Assembly (NCBI RefSeq): GCF_033473495.1
Contig: NC_088935.1
Coordinates: 2,542,001-2,606,000 of the forward strand
Length of the DNA: 64,000 nucleotides
From: Cercospora beticola
Lineage: Eukaryota; Ascomycota; Dothideomycetes; Mycosphaerellales; Mycosphaerellaceae
Direction of reading: 5' to 3'
Shown: in pieces, positions 54,501 to 64,000 of the stretch
Layout: each line of letters opens with the position of its first letter
Numbering within the stretch: the stretch's first letter is position 1
The notes under the pieces: model-generated
Told to the model about the DNA's origin: nothing
Databases searched by the model: none
Seen by the model: only the letters and a program-made list of their open reading frames with translations
Program-made: the position numbers and the translations under genes

Positions 54501-55071
54501 AACGCTCCAAGAGCTGCTTCTTGCGGCCCGAAATGTTTACGAGGATGCCTTGCATTTTGACACCATCACAGCTGCAACACGTTACACGCCGCGGCTGAAT
54601 GCAATGGAAACTGCCGGAATACGTCTGACTGAACGACAGACGGGAACCAAGAAACATGGCTATGAACTGCAGAGGATGGCCTGGGTCAAGGACAACTATA
54701 CCCCTTCTCGCAAAGGTTCGATCACGCTTGCCACCATTCTGGCGCGGTATAGAAACTCTTGTCCCAAGGACGACCGTGTAGAGTACGAGCATATTCTGGT
54801 GGCTGCACAAGCTGCGTATCCCACGGAACGCATTACGCCCGGGCTGCCGTGGATGCCAAAGGCCAAAGATCGCAATAGCGAGGACGGAGGTCAGTCACGA
54901 TCTAGCGACGCAGCGATCCGGCATCATGCTGTCTTGGAATCTACTAGCACGATGGCAGAGTTCTGTGCCGCTTACCTTGCACCTTCGCCAAGCGATGGGA
55001 ATGCATTTGCAGCAGGCAAGCCAAGAAGGACGAGGCAGATCCATGTAGATGTGCTGAGCTGGGATATCTGA
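51598..55071 (+). CDS. TPP1/Est3-like shelterin candidate with three C-terminal repeats
   Basis: Single exon, 1157 residues. The N-terminus (LPEPWLANFLTAEL to about residue 175) matches the TPP1/Est3 OB-fold pattern of fungal shelterin subunits: QLVEVLSSEDVVTAYISDG, WKVKARLSEEAVATFEED, LIRLEKFTVVSTPFGPADG and FVQLHIDEIEYH. In animals and fission yeast this fold recruits telomerase. Residues about 180-810 are disordered, rich in Ser, Pro and Thr, with AT-hook-like basic patches (SPKKRHGE). The C-terminus holds three repeats of about 65 residues at 822-884, 932-1000 and 1026-1090. Each reads W/Y-L/V-x2-NY-x-PS, then YR, then a helix such as LLLAAR. The spacing resembles RFX winged-helix domains. 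The OB assignment is good at fold level; the telomere role and RFX-like reading are inferences. Confidence 0.68.
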   Translation: MAPKLPEPWLANFLTAELSAVIEWKQQTLSGIKPDPETQSRFSDDGSNFRSEVASPSSNTLVQLVEVLSSEDVVTAYISDGSWKVKARLSEEAVATFEEDSGSPITTEVSGDLIRLEKFTVVSTPFGPADGFVQLHIDEIEYHTLRRTILGVPHPVEVLYDIRTLIESTKSLRLPGTASRDAQKHARNDPTPTAASPKTSKRSAAQEPQTTPAKKANRTLVSSKRKSQGPTLGKDGFEVQSGVNLHGPVQAVTHDADGSPPGPKTINPRLTELLPAKRPALPPKSLATVEITPQTQLPTTQLPERALVRTSPSRTAIGRSRPDHRQHPDSSTVVSETPLKSAGRKKAPHQDDAPIAHTPSDAVPPSGTLQSTPRGKYIATNASLFAYARRKIPHDQRKLLDDPASWLPSLPGRQFPAPNVPMALLTRWNHEAEAGAAAASTSQLSADALHQKPASLSGALADSDSSSEHSDGTAQDFTPSPSKNWQARQAAVPSATWVDSSVESDASLGGYSRHQSSSPHPPDGLTMPPSSALGAVIRGTAQDDNELQVAPPRPLPFRKSPKKRHGEAILPPPPKRHALPPKPTFTATGSPRHGKGSDQDFYAAGWSPRGTANLSIYPECDPVTGLPTHVSSPSLPPVQRQLSQGVRPHVSQPSTPRILSTQGKLSKMPPSGPRSTVPHTYQGTQTPRTSASKGPTSSSGLATENSGGPHDPPRSQAGPSNSLRPGSLHGSSRQVSSQSEQKPSRGNAKPVNGSSIERSTIRASSGRLRAAPSSATNASSPNASPWRPEAVSTQLNLSNGDDDTDINPAHNTKFPAVTLSIRKDWLKANYVPSSNGPFKLPNVLEKYRKALPHDSAIGIEDLLLAARYAFSKDDITHSMRYQPKRSIPTSQPAAESRRLPSGNRNARPPELPRDHPAYKHRQARMQFINQERRKDYLRTNYAPSSNGTYDLDGVSERYRQAYPEDNQVTLQELLLAARNVYEDALHFDTITAATRYTPRLNAMETAGIRLTERQTGTKKHGYELQRMAWVKDNYTPSRKGSITLATILARYRNSCPKDDRVEYEHILVAAQAAYPTERITPGLPWMPKAKDRNSEDGGQSRSSDAAIRHHAVLESTSTMAEFCAAYLAPSPSDGNAFAAGKPRRTRQIHVDVLSWDI
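54061..54870 (+). repeat. Three diverged protein-level tandem repeats (RFX-like)
   Basis: Repeat starts lie at about 54061, 54391 and 54673. Shared positions are Trp or Tyr, then NY three residues on, PS, a Tyr-Arg pair about 17 residues later, Leu-Leu/Val-x-Ala-Ala and a final Ile-Thr-x-(6)-Tyr/Trp-x-Pro-Lys/Arg. DNA identity between units is low, so this is an old duplication. Confidence 0.85.
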
Positions 55072-55294
55072 CTTGTCAAGGCCTCATAGGTCCATTGGTG
55101 TTCAGCACCTTGTCTTATCATCCACCTTGTGTGCTTCTTTAGATTCGGCGCTTATTTGGATCCGCAGCAGGAGCTTCACAAGTTTCTTGTTTGTTAGATT
55201 GTGGCATTGATCCTACAAGCATAAGATTGGGACACTTGGATCGACACCTGCATTGCGCCATAATGGGTTCAGAGATGTGGCTAGCATTCAACGT

Positions 55295-56446
55295 CTAGGC
55301 TGCATTGCCCCCTATGTCCTTGAATATCTTGTGCATCAGCCCTTTTTCAAAATTCAACACAGTCTCGTGATTCGTGCCAGGTGCCTGCACCATCTTCACA
55401 TCGACACATCCTGCCACGCAGTCTTGACCCCAAACTTCTTCAAAATACGCCTTACCGCCAGTGCCGATCATGATATCAGACGTTGCAAAGACAACATGTA
55501 GCTCCAGCAAGCGATCTGCATCACTCCTCTGTCGTTCCGCCGCACAGAACTTTCGGACATACTCGCTGTAGTCCTCGCAAACGCCCCAAAGTCCCTTGCC
55601 TCCACCCAAACAAAGTCTAGCCTCATCATTCGCACCACTCATACACTCAGCCCAACAATACTTGGCTTGCAGCCCGTCTATCGCAGCAACAGTAGCAGCG
55701 TCAGTTCCCCACCTAGCCTGAGCAGTCTCCTCGGAAGTAACCTCAGCCTCACTAGGCGAAGACTGGAAAAGACTAGCACTCGAAGAAATAATCCCGCCAG
55801 ACCACGAACCAGCTGGAACCAAAGTCCTATTAATGAACCCCACGAGCCCTGACCAGCCAGAGAAAGCAGCATTGGGAAGCTTAGAAGCAAGACTCAACAT
55901 TGTAACTCCGGAATGTTCTTGCGAAACCCATGGTGCGAGGAGTGCCACGTAGGGTCTCTTGGGATCAAGGATATGTCGAAGATGGTACAAGGTATTCAGT
56001 AGATAGATCGTTCCCGCGCTATGCGAAATAAGCGAAACGTAGTTGACGTTCAGATGCTTGAGGAGTTGCGGCACAGTTTCGAGCCAAATGTTGACTCGAT
56101 CTTCGATGGGTACGTTTGATGAGCCTCCGAAACCGGGTCTGTGTTGTCTTCGTATCAGCTTCGAGCTTAATGAGAAGAAAGTCAAAGGATGCGATTTTGC
56201 CTACCGATCAACGCAAATGAACCTGATTTTACTTGATATCGCGAGCTTGTTATAATCCGTGCAGAAGTATCTGCTGCCGAACATGGGACCGACAAATAGT
56301 ACCACTGGTAGCACATTGTCGTCAAAATTGGTGCTCGTTGCGAATGTTACGCGCAGTTCTTCATGTTTATCGGTCGCGGCCAGCCGGAAACACTGATGAT
56401 ATTTCCTGTCAGCAAGTAGACGTATTGCAGAGTCTAGGGAGGACAT
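55295..56446 (-). CDS. Alpha/beta-hydrolase fold protein
   Basis: Predicted hydrolase of 361 residues; substrate unknown. Exon 1 is 56446-56205 and exon 2 is 56138-55295, joined over a 66-base intron (donor GTAGGC, acceptor ACACAG). The join rebuilds the oxyanion-side strand and turn FICVDRPGFGGSSNVP that neither frame shows alone. The N-terminus FATSTNFDDNVLPVVLFVGP gives the first core strand. The nucleophile elbow is SLISHSAGTIYLLN, with Ser in a S-x-S-x-G form of the usual G-x-S-x-G. The catalytic His is likely in PGTNHETVLNF near the C-terminus and the acid in FATSDIMIGTGG. A Ser/Glu-rich cap insert spans about residues 195-235. No signal peptide is seen, so cytosolic or organellar. Confidence 0.85.
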
Positions 56447-56620
56447 GTTTCGGAAGAAGATATCATATCGTACTCTTGGTCAGAAAGGTGTTCGTTGAGT
56501 ATTCGTCCAAAAGAACGGCTGAGCTACGGAAGGATTCGGTCGATCCTCGATGACCGGATACGCGGATGGCGGGCCTCCCAAACACTCTGCATGCCATGCT
56601 TCGTCGCTAATGCTTAACTA

Positions 56621-59600
56621 CTAGATAACAAAGTCCTTGAAACCCTCAAACAAGCCGTCAGCTGATTTTGTAGCCACAGACCAGACTGGCTCGAATCTGT
56701 GTAACTCGTCATATGCAGGTATAGCGCCATTAGTGTTGGCATCTGCCCAACTGCACCACGCTCTCCCACGTTGGCCTGTTGCCGCCCCGTCCTTCTCTTT
56801 CTTACCATTCTTCACTTCGGGGCCTACCGGCCATGTCACGTTGACTCTGAAGTTCTTGTCCCAATCTCGACTGAACAAAGTCACACGATTGCTGCCTTCG
56901 GGCCCGACAGCTCTCTGTAACGGGGATGTAGCGCCTCCTTCTACGGCGACGGCGTTCACTGCGTTTTCGAATTCCAGTCGACAGATTCTCGTGTTCAGGC
57001 CTTTCAAGCTGAAGAGAGCGCTATCGCCGTCGTGTGTAACGTTCAAATCAAGCCACTTCTGATAAGGTTTCAGTTGTTTCGTGTGATTGCCTTTCTTCGA
57101 CGCTTGCAGAGCACCGTATCCATTGGGTACCACGTTGGGCTGAAGGCCATGCCACGAACAACTCACAAGCCCTCTTCGTTTTGCCAATGGGGATGCGTCC
57201 TCGCCACACGAGATATGCTGCCCTGCTGCGCTTGGCATTTCAGCCACAACAGTCTGCACGTAGCCGTCCAGCCCAGAAAGAGTGACATTGTTTTCTCCCG
57301 AGGTCAAATTCATATGCTGAACAAAGTAGTACTTCATCCGCGCATCTCGAGAGAAGGGGAATGCAAGTAGTGTATAGATCAAGCATCCTGTGAAGACGAG
57401 GGTGAGGAACGTCGGGATGTGATAGGTAAAACGATGCAAGAATGGACTGAGTGGTAGCAGCAGAAGAACACCGAGTACTGCCATCAGTAGATATACTGGT
57501 AGCACCGCATTACCGTCTGCTGGCGTTTGGTGCGTTGCGGATGTGATCATCAGTGCAATTTGCCCAACAATGATGACATTGATTGGAACAAGAATCAGGA
57601 ATTGCAGGATCCAGGTGAAGCTGGGCAAAGAAGACGACCAGGCTTGTTCGTCCAGATACGCTTTGTTGAGTAGCGGCTCGTCAACATCATCTGGCACCTC
57701 GTCTCGATCTGCTCTGCGGCGACCGAACATGGTAGTAGTACGCTTGTTGGCACGGTCGTCTGAGTGGCTCAGGAGAGATGATCTTTCGGTCGGCTCTTCC
57801 GCATCTTCGGTGGCGCCTGCGTTATCGAGCAGCCTACGCGAGGACCTGCTGGCTGGACGAACAGATCCCGAATCAGCCTGTGCGCCAAGTGCAGTCTCAA
57901 CATATTTCTGCTTGGTCGGCAAGGCAAAGAGCTCCAGGTATGAGATCAAGAGCGCCAGGTGGGCAGAGAAATTGTAGATCACCACAAAATAGCCGCTTGC
58001 AATCTGGAATTGGTGCTCGCCAACCGTGGTGAAGACTAAAGCGATCCAGGTTAGTATGTAGAGCCACAAAAGGCAGAACATGCGGTGTAGCGCTGTGGGT
58101 CTAATGTTGGCGGCTCCTGCCAACAGCAGCCAGGCGACCGCGGACCAGGCAGACAAGAATGTTGCCCAGACGGCATATTCAGAAGAGTACGCGATGTAGG
58201 GGTTGACCTTTGTTAGCAGATATGCTAGCAAGACTGTGATGCCAGTGGCCACAATGAATGCAAACAAGAATCGGAAGAAGCCTCGGCGACCGTGAAGTCG
58301 AATCGATTCGTCGTCATCAGAAGAGTGCAAGTAACGCTTGCCGGCCAAGAGGTACCACTTATCGTTTTTGCGCAGTATTACCTCGAGAAGAATGAAGATG
58401 ATCGGCCCTACGACGAGCAGGGTAACAGACAGGGCGAAGAGCGTGTGCAATTTGCCCACGGCAATGGCGCGACCAAGCAAGTCAAAGTAGAAAGAGTCGC
58501 TGCCTTTGCCTGAATCGACTCTGCCGCTCGAATCAGTAGCGCCGTCAAAGTCGTCTGACTGGTCAGAAGTCAACTGTCGCAGTGTCGCGATGGCGGCGCT
58601 CAGCATGTGCCAGACACTATCCTTGTTGGTATCACGAGCTCCGTCTTGGTCCGTGTGGTAACGAGCTCGAGGCTCATAGAAGGCGACATCTAAGCCTCGA
58701 AGGTTGAGCTCTTCCGTAAACACACTGTAGTCGGTCCCGCTGCGAATGAAGCCTCGCTTGAAGCCATCAGCGCTGACCACCGTACCAAAAGGATACGGGC
58801 TTTTTGAGTAGGCTTTCGTGACCTCCGCATCTGTGCTCCGGAATAGAATAGCTCTGCCACCAGCGCCAGCGCCTTCCAAGTTCAAGAATGTGTGGGCGAA
58901 CGAGGCGACCGGATGATTCACGTAGTTCCTCGCTCCGTATAGCCCATTCTCCTCGCCGTTGTTGAGCAGCGCGACAATGCCTCGCCGTGGCCTGTTGCCC
59001 TTCGTGGTGAAATGCGAGATGAGCTGTAGGACCGTCACCACACCAACGCCATCATCAGTGGCGCCGAATCCACTCGCGACAGAGTCATAGTGAGCATTCA
59101 CTAGGACACCGCTTGGTCCTCTGTAGCTTTCCGTGCTGTTCCACCAGTCGCCTTCATCATCCTCCGTGCCTCGAATGTACACAATCAGGTTCGTGCTCTC
59201 GCCGTATAACGTTACTGGTGCATGGGTCCAGTCGTCGAGCGCCGTGAAGTTGGACGTATCGTTGGCAAAGACAGTCACGAGCTGCGGTTCTGTCGTCTGC
59301 GATGTAAAGCCATGCTCGGTCGCGTAGACAGTCTTGTGTCCAATCTCATTTTCTTGCAATATGTGGCTGATCCTGTCGAGAAGGAAGTCGCGTGCGTCGT
59401 CGTTGGCTCGTGAGCCCCATGGGTGGTAGCTGCTCGAGAGCACGCGCAGGTCGAGCCAAGCTTGATCGATGTCGATGCCCGGAGCAGGCGTGGGCGAGCT
59501 CGGAGCGGAGGGCACGGTGGTGTGCACGACGAGGAGGAGGGCGAAGAGGGCGATGTAGATGGCCGACGCCCAGAAGGTGACTTGGCTGGGCAGAAAGGCC

Positions 59601-59629
59601 AATGGGTTGCGTGATCGCGTGGTGCCCAT
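56621..59629 (-). CDS. pff1: Pff1-type vacuolar membrane M28 metalloprotease
   Basis: Multispanning vacuolar protease with a lumenal M28 aminopeptidase-type domain. 1002 residues from the ATG at 59629 (MGTTRSRNPLAFLPSQVTFW); the longer frame upstream starts with a non-ATG codon and reads like leader. The first membrane helix is about residues 17-38. The two-zinc site is complete: His-Tyr-Asp-Ser, the bridging Asp in ATDDGVGVV, the Glu-Glu of NNGEENGLYGA, NLEGAGAGG, and the His in ARYHTDQD. From about residue 390 eight to nine further helices follow in two groups, separated by a Ser/Arg/Glu-rich loop. The C-terminal lumenal domain carries several Asn-x-Thr sites (MNLTSGENNVTLSG). Length and layout match fungal Pff1 proteins. 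Confidence 0.93.
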   Translation of the reverse strand: MGTTRSRNPLAFLPSQVTFWASAIYIALFALLLVVHTTVPSAPSSPTPAPGIDIDQAWLDLRVLSSSYHPWGSRANDDARDFLLDRISHILQENEIGHKTVYATEHGFTSQTTEPQLVTVFANDTSNFTALDDWTHAPVTLYGESTNLIVYIRGTEDDEGDWWNSTESYRGPSGVLVNAHYDSVASGFGATDDGVGVVTVLQLISHFTTKGNRPRRGIVALLNNGEENGLYGARNYVNHPVASFAHTFLNLEGAGAGGRAILFRSTDAEVTKAYSKSPYPFGTVVSADGFKRGFIRSGTDYSVFTEELNLRGLDVAFYEPRARYHTDQDGARDTNKDSVWHMLSAAIATLRQLTSDQSDDFDGATDSSGRVDSGKGSDSFYFDLLGRAIAVGKLHTLFALSVTLLVVGPIIFILLEVILRKNDKWYLLAGKRYLHSSDDDESIRLHGRRGFFRFLFAFIVATGITVLLAYLLTKVNPYIAYSSEYAVWATFLSAWSAVAWLLLAGAANIRPTALHRMFCLLWLYILTWIALVFTTVGEHQFQIASGYFVVIYNFSAHLALLISYLELFALPTKQKYVETALGAQADSGSVRPASRSSRRLLDNAGATEDAEEPTERSSLLSHSDDRANKRTTTMFGRRRADRDEVPDDVDEPLLNKAYLDEQAWSSSLPSFTWILQFLILVPINVIIVGQIALMITSATHQTPADGNAVLPVYLLMAVLGVLLLLPLSPFLHRFTYHIPTFLTLVFTGCLIYTLLAFPFSRDARMKYYFVQHMNLTSGENNVTLSGLDGYVQTVVAEMPSAAGQHISCGEDASPLAKRRGLVSCSWHGLQPNVVPNGYGALQASKKGNHTKQLKPYQKWLDLNVTHDGDSALFSLKGLNTRICRLEFENAVNAVAVEGGATSPLQRAVGPEGSNRVTLFSRDWDKNFRVNVTWPVGPEVKNGKKEKDGAATGQRGRAWCSWADANTNGAIPAYDELHRFEPVWSVATKSADGLFEGFKDFVI

Positions 59630-60052
59630 GCTGCTTCTGCTCTTCCACTGCAGTCCACCTCGTCTACGACAGCACCGAGGATGAGGAGAACAGACGATGC
59701 GACACACCTGCTGGAGGCGTAGAGCAAGAGCTATGGTGGGCACGCGCCTGTGGGACTGGGGTCGTCCCGAAGCAAAGGCGTCATCCGGCTGATCACAAGA
59801 TACCACTGTGTCTGGGATAGGCAGTCTGTGTCTGAGATCATATTGTGCACCCTGCTACGACAACTCTACGCTTTCACGCTTTCTATAAAATGCAACGACT
59901 GCTGACGAACGCTGTGCGGCAGACGAAATGCTCTGGGTATCAAAGAACCGATTACTTCATCCCAACACCAAACCAATGCGTTCATGAAGGTCATGTCTGC
60001 CGTGTACCACACCACCTCGTAGCTATCATGAACTTTCCCCTCACCTCTCATG
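59630..60052. other. Intergenic region between zinc-cluster factor and vacuolar protease genes
   Basis: 423 bases holding the factor's 3' UTR and the protease promoter and leader. A TATAAA string at about 59884 lies on the plus strand, away from any plus-strand gene. No gene is supported. Confidence 0.5.
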
Positions 60053-63040
60053 TCATTGCTGGTTCTGATAGTCTGGCATCATATTCATGTTCATGGGATT
60101 CCATGTCGACTCTGCGCCCCCGAAAAGCCCTTGGATGTCGATGTTAGATAGTGGCGGCTGCTGCCACTGTCCATTCGGCACTTGTGCAAGTGTCGCTGTG
60201 GCGCCCGTTGGCGCCCCATTGGTGAAAGGCAGCGCTTGCCTCGCTGGCTGCTGCTGTTGCTGCTGCTGAGGCAAGTAGCCTCTGCCACCGAATGATGGTA
60301 TGTTGTGGACCGGCGGTTGATGCTGTTGGCGTTGCTGCTCGAGGTACGGCGGGAGTGTATAGAATTGTGCTTCAATGTTCTCAGCCGGATCCCGTGCCGA
60401 GCCAACAGGGCTGGATTTGCCCATGTTGCCAAACGCCTGTCGATTCAGGTACGCGGCGTTCTTCGCAAACTGCTGATTGTTCTCAAATGTCGTCAACGGT
60501 TGATTGGGATAGATGAATGGCTCATCTGCAGTTGGGAACATCATTGATGATAATTCGGAAAGTTGTGGATTTGCGAAATTCTGCGGCATTGTGTATTGCT
60601 GCATGCCGCTGTCCACAGGGTGCGATATGCTTCTGTTGCCCATGGCCGAGTATGCATTCGGATCGAACGATGCGGATGTCGGTGTCTGCGGCCCATAAGA
60701 CGACCCAACAGACTGTGACCATGAGGCCTCGTACGGCGACGCAGCTCCAGGTGTGCCGCCGCTTCCAGACATGTTGGGGAATGTCGCTCTTTTGACATCC
60801 AGAGCAGTCGGACTCGAGACGTCGGGGTGACTCCGCGATGCTGCAGGCCCCTGCTGATATGGACCTTGTTCGTATGCCCTCTTCTTGCTCATCGCCGGAT
60901 TCTGCTGTCCGTTTCGAAGCCACGCGGGCAGTCGCTCAAACACAATGTTGAGTGTCGCGGTACAACGGTCAGCAGCCATGCTCCGCGAGGATAGTGAAGC
61001 GAGGACATCTCTTCCCTCTATCGCATCCTTCATCACTGCTGCAGTGGTAGGATTGTCCGGATTCTCCGCTGCAAAGTATACCAAAGCCAGGATCGAGAAG
61101 AAGGTGGTGTACATGATGAACCAGAAAGCACCATTCAGAAGCCCTTTCTGCTTCATCTGCGATGCAATGTGAATAATGTTCCGTGAAACATTCACAAAAG
61201 ATGCCGCGCACGCATATGCTCTCTGGTCGACGGGCTTCGATCTGCGTTCCATTGCCGTATAGTGCAGGAAGGGTCGATAGAGAAGTACTTGCGCATGGGA
61301 GTATGACAGCCGCAGAAGCTGCTGCACCCGAGCATATCGTGGTGGCGCTTCACATGGCGTCAGAATTTGCGGTAGACTCTTCTTCCACTCTTCCAGCTCG
61401 CTCTCAATCTCCCGTATGGTGGAAAACAAGACCGAGTAGGACTTGTCCGCAACGCTCTCAGTCTCGGCAAACTTGATGGGATAGATTTTGCGCACAATCT
61501 TTTGCAATATCTGTACCAGTCGCGTGTGAGCGTTGAACGCAGTCATGATAGGAACGACGCCCTCTGGCTGCGTAAGTATCCCGTCTTTGGTGATGTATTC
61601 ATCGTCAACTTCCACCGGGAACTCCTGGTCAATGTCTTCATCACTCAAGGTTTGCGGAAGCCCAAGCATCGCGCCAACGTATATGTCCATCTTTCGAATA
61701 ATCCAAAACACTCGTTTCCGGGTCTCGGCCTCCACAGGATCGAATCGTCCAGCCGCAGCTCGATGAAGGCCAAGCCGTAATGCCGATCGCAAAGCCACTC
61801 CGACGTAGGCATAGCACTGGGACATCTTGGCGGATGATTGCAAGAAGAGAATCATGAATATCACCGCTTGTATTGATGCGAGGTCTCGGCAATCGGCAAT
61901 GTCCATGAGTTGCCTGGCAGTCTTGAAGTAAGTGAAGCCCTGCTGAATCGCACTTTCGTACCCATCACGATCGACGACAGTCTCATCGTCTTTGCCGAAC
62001 AAGCTGCCCAAAGCAATGGCACTGTAGAAGAGGGGGAGGAAACGATTGTCTTCGTTGCTGTAATTATCGCTGGGAGTGGCGTACAGGCGCTCGAAGCTCT
62101 CCCAGTATGTAGGATGATGGACCATGCGGAGAAGCGCAGCGGCATCATTGATAGCATACACGCTGAGCTGCCGCGCCATCTCCTTGGGCGGAAGTTCGGT
62201 ACAGATGGACGCGATCTCGCCCATGGGTGATTCTACGATCGATCTGGGTGAGTCAAACACCTGTGACATTGGCCGGTTCTTGACAAAAGGCGTCGCGAAA
62301 GTCTCCGGTCCCATGAGGTCTCCCAACTGCTCGCGCATGCGTCGAACGAAACTTAATCCGGATGAATGGCCATGGTAATCCCAATGGCCTGTCTCGTCCA
62401 TGTCCAGCTGGGCAATTGCACGCACCATGGACTCCAGGTTCGTGTCGGGTTTCTTTTCGCCCGTATCCGAAGGCAGTGTCGACGCTGGTGCTGGTGCTGG
62501 TCTCGACGCTCGAGCTTCGTGCACAGCGGCCGTCGGATTGCCCTTCCCTGGAGCGCCAGGAATCCATCCTTGCTGTACGGCCAATTCAATGCCAGGGTCA
62601 TCGAGATCAAGATTCGGAATCAGTATATGCAGCAGCGTCTCGGCGCGGTGCACTCGATGCTCCAGGTTCTCTACATATGCCGGGGCAGGATTTCTGCGGC
62701 GGTTCGAGGGTTGATCATAGCTGCAATCTGCAAACGAGTTAGACGAGGCATCTCACACCAAGACTGCTCAACACGAACCGTAGCTGTACACCGTACAGTG
62801 CGTGCACGGCTGCTTTCCGTCGCATTTAATTTTTTTCCTTCGACATTCATCGCAGGCTCGTGTGACGCGGCGACGCTTTTGCATGTGGCCGGGAGCTTTC
62901 ACGGCTGGCGCGTCTTGCGCGCCGAGACCAGACGGCGATGCTTGTCCCGACTCCGTCTTGACGCCATTCTCTTCGATGGGCGACTCGGCGCCGCTGGCAT
63001 AGTCGTCGTGGTGTTCGGGCGAAGCATGCGACATGGCCAT
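60053..63040 (-). CDS. Zn2Cys6 (Gal4-type) transcription factor with fungal-specific domain
   Basis: Nuclear regulator of 978 residues. Exon 1 (63040-62779) carries most of the zinc cluster, and exon 2 (62727-60053) the rest; the 51-base intron (donor GTTCGT, acceptor TTTGCAG) splits it just before the sixth Cys. The cluster reads [20 protein letters not shown], then [14 protein letters not shown] linker [20 protein letters not shown] and a short coiled coil ([14 protein letters not shown]) for dimerisation follow. The fungal-specific middle domain occupies about residues 230-560 ([39 protein letters not shown]). The C-terminal 270 residues are rich in Gln, Asn, Pro and Tyr with a run of Gln, as in activation domains. 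This [10 protein letters not shown] subgroup is widespread in moulds; I cannot name a pathway from the sequence. Confidence 0.9.
60245..60272 (-). repeat. Gln-codon repeat in the factor's activation region
   Basis: CTG/TTG-type trinucleotides on the plus strand code a run of seven or more Gln on the minus strand, a length-variable site by nature. Confidence 0.75.
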
Positions 63041-64000
63041 CGAAAGCGGGTTAGGTTGATCAGAGTAAGAGGGAAAGGCCCGGCATGCAGGGCATTGAGC
63101 GCAGGAGCGGGAGCAGAGCGTACAAGAATGTCACAGGCCGGAGTGACGTCCAGTGGTGCACAAACGGCTCTTGGCGGCAGTCGGTGTTTGTCGACACGAT
63201 GTAACCGCCCAGGCCTCGCACGCTCTCGCACCGTGACCCCAAGACAGTTCAGCCCTGCCGATCTCTGTAGCAGTCGGGTTGTGTATCTCCGGGGCGTGGA
63301 TGCGAGGAACCAAGGCAACCTAAGTCAGAGGGAGCGAAGAAGAAGGGTCCTTTTGCGCGCGCCTCGGGCTTTCGCGAATTCGAGTCCGAGAGTGCAGCAC
63401 CTGCTCGTTTCGCTGCGAAGGTTGTGGAGGAGAGGATCGTGTTACGAGCAGCAGATGACGTTCACCAAGAAGGCCGACCAAGACATAGCAAACCGGGGTG
63501 GGCCGTTCTTATGCAGCACATCGCATACCGCCGACTCTGCCAGTACAGCAGTAGTGACGATGCTACGTGCTCACCGCGCGTAATGCGATCCGCCCCTGGG
63601 AGTGATAGCGCGATCGCAAGCAGTGGTTAATAATGCCCTGGCCACGGCTCCTGTGCACACACGACGACGACAATGCGTCCGACCTCGCCTGGACTTTAGG
63701 CCTAAAGCCCGTGATTACTACTATAAGGCTCGCCGGTGGTCTGCGCCTTACCAGGGAGGGGTAAATGCGAACAGCGATCATCCATTCCGCGCAGTCTCGC
63801 GACTCGCAGCGTGGCGTTGCGAGAATTCCCTGCAACTGCCTGCAGACGCACGGCGCATGGCCGCCAGTCGCGCGTCTCGTTTGGCGAGCTTGACCATGCA
63901 GAGCAATCGCTTGCCCGTTGCGCCCTCGCGCCCCAGACACACAGACATGGTGGATCCACGCCATGCCAAGCGACGCCACAGATGCAGATGAAGGTGAAGA
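63041..64000. promoter_or_regulatory. Upstream region of the zinc-cluster factor, to the window edge
   Basis: About 1 kb holding the factor's promoter and leader. The plus frame at 63602-63991 and the minus frames near the edge show no family signature. A gene entering from the right cannot be excluded. Confidence 0.45.

Noticed and set aside
59630..59806. N-terminal extension of the vacuolar protease
   Set aside because: It begins at a non-ATG codon and codes Arg/Cys-rich leader-like sequence; the inner ATG matches the family start.
63602..63991. Plus-strand frame of 129 codons at the right edge
   Set aside because: Arg/Ala-rich without domain; equal-length frames exist on the opposite strand, so coding cannot be supported.

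Overview
This window is eukaryotic nuclear DNA from a filamentous ascomycete (Pezizomycotina). A class such as Dothideomycetes is only a guess. The genes are monocistronic, lie on both strands and are separated by 0.1-2 kb. Most introns are 50-66 bases (the longest reconstructed one is 142), with GTRNGT-like donors and CTRAY branch points. The families are typical of moulds: Chs4/Skt5, Efr3, fungal-specific transcription factors, a Rua1-type zinc domain, a Pff1 vacuolar protease and a Pin2-like protein. I see no rRNA, tRNA, transposon or CRISPR array. Window ends cut genes: the first gene lacks its 5' end, and nothing certain runs off the right end.

Layout, left to right. 0-17 kb: chitin synthase activator Chs4 (5' truncated, with a CaaX tail), Efr3 on the minus strand, a small Cys-rich gene that appears frameshifted, a cytochrome P450, a SET-domain protein and a short Rua1-type protein. 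17-33 kb is housekeeping-rich: an LRR protein, PP1 catalytic subunit, Cdh1, a Pho13-type phosphatase, S-formylglutathione hydrolase, Rpb6 head-to-head with TFIIIA, and an RWD-domain protein. 33-44 kb is more accessory: a nine-exon seven-helix membrane protein, an F-box protein, a Pin2-like prion-type membrane protein, a SAM methyltransferase and a regulator without a zinc cluster. 44-64 kb: the 7.2 kb single-exon fab1 gene head-to-head with a TPP1/Est3-like shelterin candidate, then an alpha/beta hydrolase, the vacuolar membrane protease and a Zn2Cys6 transcription factor.

Gene models were rebuilt by joining reading frames across introns. Every multi-exon model given here closes exactly in frame. 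The most unusual object is the shelterin-like protein at 51.6-55.1 kb. Its C-terminus carries three diverged tandem repeats that I read as RFX-like winged-helix modules, which would place DNA-binding domains on a telomere-protein OB fold. Other notable items are a probable one-base frameshift in the gene at 6.5-7.1 kb, very small exons in pho13 (22 nt) and rpb6 (16 nt), a NAGNAG acceptor deciding the PP1 C-terminus, and the shared promoter of rpb6 and the TFIIIA gene.
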